In this document: positions 1 to 3,595 of the stretch, in pieces
Position numbering within the stretch: the first letter of the stretch is position 1
Layout: every line of letters begins with the position of its first letter
Source: Jonesiaceae bacterium UBA3555
GTDB taxonomy: Bacteria; Actinomycetota; Actinomycetes; Actinomycetales; Cellulomonadaceae
Direction: 5' to 3'
DNA length: 6,144 nucleotides
Assembly: GCA_002376595.1 (NCBI GenBank)
Contig: DFNY01000111.1
Span: forward strand, 1-6,144
The notes under the pieces: model-generated
What the model was told of the DNA's origin: nothing
The model's input: only the letters and a program-made list of their open reading frames with translations
The model's database searches: none
Made by a program: the position numbers and the translations under genes

Positions 1-32
1 GCTGGGCTGGGCTGGGCTGGGGTGTGCTGGGG
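1..32 (+). repeat. GCTGG-type pentanucleotide repeat with G-quadruplex motif
   Basis: A 5-bp unit (GCTGG) is repeated four times at the left edge and probably continues outside the window. It places G runs at 4-6, 9-11, 14-16 and 19-22, each separated by CT, which fits the classical four-run G-quadruplex pattern with 2-nt loops. A further GGGG lies at 29-32. No reading frame here looks like a real protein. Whether the structure forms, and whether it has a role, cannot be told from sequence. Confidence 0.75.
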
Positions 33-90
33 TGTGCTGTCCTGTCCTGGGCGGGGCTGGGGTGTGCTGTCCTGTCCTGGGCGGGCTTGG
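31..90. repeat. 30-bp tandem duplication, G-rich minisatellite
   Basis: Positions 31-60 and 61-90 are two adjacent 30-bp copies that differ at two positions near their right ends (28 of 30 identical). Each copy begins GGTGTGCTGT and contains the smaller repeat CCTGTCCTGG. The partial unit GGTGTGCTGG at 21-30 shows the same start, so the array seems to have grown stepwise from the shorter CTGGG repeats on its left. It may vary in copy number between strains. It is not coding as far as I can see. Confidence 0.8.
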
Positions 91-104
91 CGCTACGTTG
101 ACTG

Positions 105-180
105 CCCGGTTGCCTGACATTTTTGTTCGTTTTCGGGCGCTGAGGCGCCAAAAAACAAACAAAAATGTCAGGTAGCCGGG
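105..180. repeat. Long imperfect palindrome (36-bp stem, 4-nt loop)
   Basis: The arm at 105-140 pairs with 145-180 around the loop TGAG at 141-144. By hand I count 36 positions in register with no bulge: three mismatches (128/157, 134/151, 135/150), two G-T wobbles (110/175, 112/173) and Watson-Crick pairs elsewhere. The core CCTGACATTTTTGTT pairs perfectly. The T-rich side lies in the left arm and the A-rich side in the right arm, so neither strand has a U-tract just after a GC-rich stem as a standard intrinsic terminator would. It could end transcription of an unseen upstream gene, be a small palindromic repeat element, or be a protein-binding or processing site. The structure itself is clear but its function is not. 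Confidence 0.8.
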
Positions 181-283
181 GTAAGGGGTGGGAGCTCGAA
201 GGCTGGTGCTGGTTCCTTGGGTGGGATCGGGTATCCGCTAACGATTGGGTCGCCTCTGCCACGAGGTTTCCATCTGTTTTGTA

Positions 284-316
284 CGGAACATGCGTTAAAA
301 AGGTCCGAACATGCAT
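284..316. promoter_or_regulatory. Direct repeat GAACATGC, 21-bp period
   Basis: The octamer GAACATGC occurs at 286-293 and again at 307-314. The wider 12-mers at 284-295 and 305-316 agree at 10 of 12 positions. A period of 21 bp is about two helical turns, so bound proteins would sit on the same DNA face. The first copy reads GAAC-N4-GTT, which resembles the core of actinobacterial LexA (SOS) boxes, but the outer bases do not match well. The second copy also contains the palindrome CATGCATG at 310-317. The regulator is unknown. Confidence 0.35.
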
Positions 317-462
317 GGAGTTCACATGAGGGTATTGCCGCCAACCTAGCGTGGCCAGTACGCGAGCGGCACCATGATGCGCTCACACCGTGCCATATCT
401 ACTTAACAAAGATGTTCAGGCTAGGTTGCCGCTTTTTGGGGCTCGCACGCATTCAATCACTC

Positions 463-500
463 CCACGAGCCGTTGAGGTCTCGTGGCTTACCAGAATGAT
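463..500 (+). promoter_or_regulatory. Candidate operator and weak promoter of the first GH3 gene
   Basis: CCACGAG at 463-469 and CTCGTGG at 480-486 form a perfect 7-bp inverted repeat with a 10-bp spacer. Between and beside the arms lies a weak promoter-like pair: TTGAGG at 473-478, then 16 bp, then AATGAT at 495-500. Transcription from it would start around 506-509, only a few bases before the ATG at 512, giving a nearly leaderless message. An inverted repeat spanning the -35 box would suit a repressor, as LacI-type regulators often control glycosidase genes in actinomycetes. The boxes match consensus only partly, so this is tentative. Confidence 0.3.
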
Positions 501-511
501 GTGGGGAATCC

Positions 512-2911
512 ATGAGGAAATCATCCTTCACTATGGGACTCGCCATAACAGGATCTATGGCGATCTTGTTGGGTGCTTGTTCTGCAACTCCGGAGAAGAC
601 TCCTGAGGCAACAAGCTCTCAGTCGGCGGAGTCATACACCACCCGCGAAGGCACTGACGGCTTGACCACTTTCACCGTGATTGAGAACCCTAACGGTGGA
701 AAGACCCTGACTTTGGCTAAGGACTCGGCCTTCGGAATCATCGAAGAAACCGTGGACGGTTCGAAGCTTGCATTTAAGGACATGAACTCCAACGGCAAGT
801 TGGATGTGTGGGAAGACTGGCGTAAGACTGCTGAAGAGCGTGCCGCTGATTTGGCTCCTCAGCTTGCTACTGACCAGATTTCCGGAATGATGCTGTTCTC
901 GGGTCACGAGAGCGCACCTGGCGACGGTTTGACCGACGCACAGAAGGAATACTTGTCGGATTCGCACTTGCGTAACGTGTTGTTCGCGGGTGGAAACGAC
1001 CTTGAGCCAGTGGTTCAGTGGACCAACGAAATGCAGGCATTCACGGAAACTTTGGCTTCCGCTGACCAGCCTTACATTCCAGTGAACTTCAGCTCGGACC
1101 CGCGTTCTGACGCTAAGGACTCATACTCTGGTGCTTCAGGTGGCATCTCGCAGTGGCCAGCTTTGCTCGGCTTGTCTGCAACCTTTGACCCTGACACCGT
1201 TTTGGCTTTTGGTAAGGCAGCTTCCGCTGAGTACCGCGCAATGGGTCTTGCTAACGCACTGAGCCCACAGATTGACCTTGCAACCGACCCTCGCTGGGTT
1301 CGTATCACCGGTACTCTCGGTGAGAACGCAGACATGGCTGCTGAGATGGCTAAGTCGTACGTTGAAGGTTTCCAAACCACCTATGACGCTGACGGTAACG
1401 CTGTGGGTTGGGGCGATGGCTCCATCACCACTGTTATCAAGCACTTCCCTGGCGACGGTTCCGGTGAAGGTGGCCGTGAGGCACACACCAACGCTGGTAA
1501 GTACGCGCTGATTGCTGAAGACACCAAGGCTGAGCAGCTCAAGCCATTCACCGAAGCGTTGGCTTCCGGTGGTCTGATGACTTCGTATTCCATCATCTTG
1601 GACAAGGAAGGCAACCCAGGTTACGGCAACGCAATGGGTACCGCCTACGACAAGGAACGCGTAGACATCCTGCGCGTTGACAACAAGTATGACGGCGTTA
1701 TTGTGACCGACTGGGGTGTAACTTCCGGTGGCGCTTCAGACCCTGACGCTTTCTTTGGTATGGCTTGGGGTGCTGGTGACCTCACCGTTGACCAGCGTCA
1801 CTTTGAAATCCTGAAGGCTGGCATTGACCAGTTCGGTGGAAACAACGACATCAAGCCTGTTCAGGCTGCCTACAAGATGTGGGAAGAGGCTCACGCTGCC
1901 GGTGAACTCGAGCAGGACGCAGCTTCACGTTGGTCTGACTCTGGCCGCCGTATTCTGACCAACATCTTCCGTGTTGGCTTGTACGAGAACGCTTACCAGG
2001 ACCTCGAGGTTTCCAAGTCGGTTGCTGGTGCTGCAGAGTACGTTGAGGCTGGCTACAAGGCACAGCAGGATTCTGTTGTAACCCTCAAGCGTGGTTCTGG
2101 TGCTCCAGTTGGTGAAGCTACCGCTGCTGACTACAAGAACATGAAGGTGTACATCCCTCGCACGTTCGACACTGGTCACGATGGACTGTTTGGCCCTGGT
2201 AACTACACCGAGGGCGAGTCAATCGACATTGAAGCTGCAAAGCAGTACTTCGGTGAAGTTGTTACCGACGAAGCCAAGCTTGACGCTGACGAGAAGGTAA
2301 CCGAGTACGTTGCTCCAGACTTAAGCGACGTTGACATGGTTCTTGTTGGAATGAACAACCCAAGCAACGGTGACCCATTCACTGCTGCTGGTTTGGACCT
2401 CACCACCAACGAGTTCTACCCACTGTCACTCCAGTACCGCGAGTACACCGCTGATGGTGCAAACGTCCGCAAGACCTCCATTGGTGGAGACACTCTCGCT
2501 GATGGCACTAAGGAAAACCGTTCGTACTTTGGCAAGACTTCGCGAATTTCGAACGAAGCTGACTTGGATGCATTCGAGCGTGCAGTTGCTGCTGTTGAGA
2601 AGTCCGGCAAGGACATCCCAGTTCTTGCACTGCTTTCTATCTCTTCGGGTGCAGTTATTCCAGCCGAGTTTGAAGCAGACGCAGATGGCATCTACGTAGG
2701 TTTCGGTGTCTCGGACGGCGCAATGCTCGATGTTGCGCTTGGTCTTGTTGAAAGCAAGGGCCGCCTGCCAATCACGCTGCCAAAGAACATGGACACCGTT
2801 GAGGCTAGCCAGGAAGACGTACCTGGCGACACCGACCCTTACGTTGACGCAGCTGGCAACAGCTACGGCTACGGCTTCGGTTTGGACCGTAACGGTTCCG
2901 TAATTAAGTAG
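512..2911 (+). CDS. Surface lipoprotein, glycoside hydrolase family 3 (β-glucosidase/exo-glucanase-like)
   Basis: This is a complete 799-residue exo-acting glycosidase, probably anchored to the outer face of the membrane. Residues 1-23 form a lipoprotein signal (R2 and K3, hydrophobic core, lipobox LGAC with C23), followed by a Ser/Thr/Glu linker. An EF-hand-like loop follows (D90, N92, N94, D98, E101), which often precedes the catalytic domain in this GH3 group and may bind calcium. The (β/α)8 domain covers roughly 110-490, with SPQIDLATDPRW at 251-262, K310-H311 of the KHFPGDG motif, and the predicted nucleophile D400 in VTDWG. The second domain spans about 517-791 (SLQY at 639, ENRSYFGK at 668-675, GNSYGYGFGL at 782-791). 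There is no fibronectin III domain. The acid/base residue is not obvious, because the SEGxDR motif of the other GH3 here is absent. An in-frame TGA at 497-499 makes ATG 512 the first possible start. The ribosome site is weak (GGGGA at 503-507, 4 nt away). Family assignment is firm, but the substrate (β-glucoside, β-glucan or xyloside) is unknown. Confidence 0.93.
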   Translation: MRKSSFTMGLAITGSMAILLGACSATPEKTPEATSSQSAESYTTREGTDGLTTFTVIENPNGGKTLTLAKDSAFGIIEETVDGSKLAFKDMNSNGKLDVWEDWRKTAEERAADLAPQLATDQISGMMLFSGHESAPGDGLTDAQKEYLSDSHLRNVLFAGGNDLEPVVQWTNEMQAFTETLASADQPYIPVNFSSDPRSDAKDSYSGASGGISQWPALLGLSATFDPDTVLAFGKAASAEYRAMGLANALSPQIDLATDPRWVRITGTLGENADMAAEMAKSYVEGFQTTYDADGNAVGWGDGSITTVIKHFPGDGSGEGGREAHTNAGKYALIAEDTKAEQLKPFTEALASGGLMTSYSIILDKEGNPGYGNAMGTAYDKERVDILRVDNKYDGVIVTDWGVTSGGASDPDAFFGMAWGAGDLTVDQRHFEILKAGIDQFGGNNDIKPVQAAYKMWEEAHAAGELEQDAASRWSDSGRRILTNIFRVGLYENAYQDLEVSKSVAGAAEYVEAGYKAQQDSVVTLKRGSGAPVGEATAADYKNMKVYIPRTFDTGHDGLFGPGNYTEGESIDIEAAKQYFGEVVTDEAKLDADEKVTEYVAPDLSDVDMVLVGMNNPSNGDPFTAAGLDLTTNEFYPLSLQYREYTADGANVRKTSIGGDTLADGTKENRSYFGKTSRISNEADLDAFERAVAAVEKSGKDIPVLALLSISSGAVIPAEFEADADGIYVGFGVSDGAMLDVALGLVESKGRLPITLPKNMDTVEASQEDVPGDTDPYVDAAGNSYGYGFGLDRNGSVIK

Positions 2912-2942
2912 TTTGACCTCCCTTTAAGGGATTCGACTGGTT

Positions 2943-2979
2943 GCCCGCACCTGCCTGTGCGCTACAGGCAGGTGCGGGC
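2943..2979 (+). terminator. Perfect 16-bp hairpin between gene 1 and gene 2, no U-tract
   Basis: GCCCGCACCTGCCTGT at 2943-2958 pairs perfectly with 2964-2979 around the loop GCGCT. After one mismatch (2942/2980), three more pairs extend it to 2939-2983. The sequence after it (CACCGGTTCACC) has no T run. Such U-less stems are proposed terminators in actinomycetes, but it could equally be an RNA-processing or stability element that sets different levels for the two genes. A smaller palindrome, TCCCTTTAAGGGA, lies at 2919-2931 just after the stop codon of gene 1. The structure is certain on paper and the role as a terminator is a guess. Confidence 0.55.
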
Positions 2980-3007
2980 CACCGGTTCACCACACATCGC
3001 AACACAA

Positions 3008-3012
3008 AGGAG
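3008..3012 (+). promoter_or_regulatory. Ribosome binding site AGGAG that sets the lipoprotein start
   Basis: AGGAG within AAAGGAG ends 7 nt before ATG 3020. This is a strong site and decides the start of the small lipoprotein. An in-frame GTG at 2957 would add 21 residues, but it lies inside the hairpin, has no ribosome site, and would bury the lipoprotein signal. Confidence 0.85.
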
Positions 3013-3019
3013 CACCACC

Positions 3020-3460
3020 ATGAAGAACACCCTGACGCGAACCGGTCTGGTTCTCGCATTCTCAGCAGCTGCAGCACTCGGCTTGACCGCTTGTGGATCC
3101 GACGAGGGCGACGCAAAGCCATCGTCATCGGCTTCCCAGTCTGAAGGCAGCAGCAACGGCAGCGACGCTGCTGAAAGCGAAGCATTCATCGCTGATCTCA
3201 AGGACGGCGTAAAGATCATTGCCGACCAGCTCGAGGCTGCTGGCGGAGCAACCCAGATCATGCTCGCTTCTGACGTAGAGCAGCCAACCCAGAAGTACGG
3301 AATGTGGGTTATGCCTTACTACCCATCAGACGCTGTAGCTAAGTACATCTCCACCGTTCAGGTTGATGGCGACAAGTTCAAGGTCACCGCAACCTCCGCA
3401 GAAACCTCAAAGGTTTGGGAAATGGACCAGGACGGCAACCTCACCGAGGTTACCAAGTAG
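3020..3460 (+). CDS. Small putative lipoprotein, function unknown
   Basis: I do not recognise this 146-residue protein. Residues 1-25 are a textbook lipoprotein signal: K2 and R7, a hydrophobic core, then the lipobox LTAC with C25 as the lipid-bearing residue, so it should be tethered to the outer face of the membrane. Residues 26-53 form a Ser/Asp/Glu/Gly-rich disordered linker. Residues 54-146 look like a small folded domain: a predicted helix at about 54-74 (FIADLKDGVKIIADQLEAAG), then strand-rich sequence with the aromatic patch YGMWVMPYY at 93-101 and an end of short β-hairpin type (VWEMDQDGNLTEV). It has no further cysteine, so no disulfide. The shape, a helix followed by an antiparallel sheet, recalls small lipoproteins that bind a ligand or help a transporter or enzyme, but that is inference. 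It lies 108 bp after the surface GH3 gene and before a terminator, so it may be co-transcribed with that gene or have its own promoter. Confidence 0.88.
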   Translation: MKNTLTRTGLVLAFSAAAALGLTACGSDEGDAKPSSSASQSEGSSNGSDAAESEAFIADLKDGVKIIADQLEAAGGATQIMLASDVEQPTQKYGMWVMPYYPSDAVAKYISTVQVDGDKFKVTATSAETSKVWEMDQDGNLTEVTK

Positions 3461-3461
3461 T

Positions 3462-3486
3462 TCTAGGTCGACCTAGACCACTTTTT
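3462..3486 (+). promoter_or_regulatory. 16-bp perfect palindrome followed by T run
   Basis: TCTAGGTCGACCTAGA at 3462-3477 is fully self-complementary and begins two bases after the lipoprotein stop codon. As RNA it can form a 6-bp stem with the loop TCGA, followed after a few bases by TTTTT at 3482-3486, so it might be a weak first terminator. As DNA it looks like an operator for a dimeric regulator. A second, shorter inverted repeat, GAACG-N5-CGTTC, follows at 3487-3501. Neither role can be settled from sequence alone. Confidence 0.4.
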
Positions 3487-3500
3487 GAACGCTAGACGTT

Positions 3501-3564
3501 CCCTGGGAGGTGGCTCAGAAACCCTGTTCTGAGCTACTTCCCGGGCCTTTCCTCCCTTTTCCGT
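3501..3564 (+). terminator. Intrinsic terminator after the small lipoprotein gene
   Basis: The arm 3501-3520 pairs with 3527-3545 around the loop ACCCTG. There are 19 pairs, including two G-U wobbles (3509/3538, 3512/3535), and one bulged T at 3504. The stem base is GC-rich. The downstream sequence at 3546-3564 is rich in T and C with runs TTT and TTTT, a somewhat diluted U-tract. It lies 40 bp past the stop codon of the lipoprotein gene and should separate that transcript from the second GH3 gene. Confidence 0.75.
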
Positions 3565-3584
3565 GACTGCTCTATATCCCGATT

Positions 3585-3590
3585 GAAGGA
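3585..3590 (+). promoter_or_regulatory. Ribosome binding site GAAGGA for the GTG start
   Basis: GAAGGA ends 5 nt before GTG 3596, and an in-frame TGA at 3584-3586 rules out any earlier start. Together these fix the start of the second GH3 gene. The gap from the terminator is only about 50 bp. A TATATC at 3573-3578 could be a -10 box, but I see no -35 partner at the right distance, so the promoter is unresolved. Confidence 0.75.
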
Positions 3591-3595
3591 CTCCT

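Larger units (their letters stand above)
181..511 (+). other. Non-coding upstream region of the first GH3 gene
   Basis: This 331-bp stretch shows no convincing gene. An open frame from 217 to 606 gives a Cys/His/Trp-rich composition unlike a normal protein and overlaps the start of the well-supported GH3 gene in another frame. The region most likely holds the promoter and control sites for the gene at 512. Inside it I see a direct repeat at 284-316, an inverted repeat at 463-486 with a weak promoter-like pair nearby, and a second possible stem, GGCTCG at 440-445 with CGAGCC at 466-471. That second stem shares bases with the 463-486 inverted repeat, so both cannot form together. Confidence 0.6.

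Noticed and set aside
98..126. TTGACT at 98-103 as a -35 promoter box
   Set aside because: No acceptable -10 box lies 16-18 bp downstream, and the area is the arm of the long palindrome.
1..180. CRISPR array or integron-type attachment site
   Set aside because: The repeats are directly adjacent with no unique spacers, and the palindrome lacks the paired short core sites of an attC. No cas or integrase gene is present.
187..200. TGGGAGCTCGAA as a CelR/CebR-type operator (TGGGAGCGCTCCCA)
   Set aside because: Only the left half matches. The right half of the palindrome is missing, so it is no better than chance.
168..386. Minus-strand open frame of 72 codons
   Set aside because: It runs into the long palindrome, has no clear ribosome site, and its Cys/Pro-rich composition does not look like a protein.
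217..606. Open frame of 129 codons on the plus strand
   Set aside because: It has an odd composition (many Cys, His, Trp, Arg), no recognisable motif, and overlaps the strongly supported GH3 lipoprotein signal region in another frame.
2957..3019. Upstream GTG start for the small lipoprotein (adds 21 residues)
   Set aside because: The GTG lies in the hairpin without a ribosome site, whereas ATG 3020 has AGGAG at good spacing and starts a proper lipoprotein signal.
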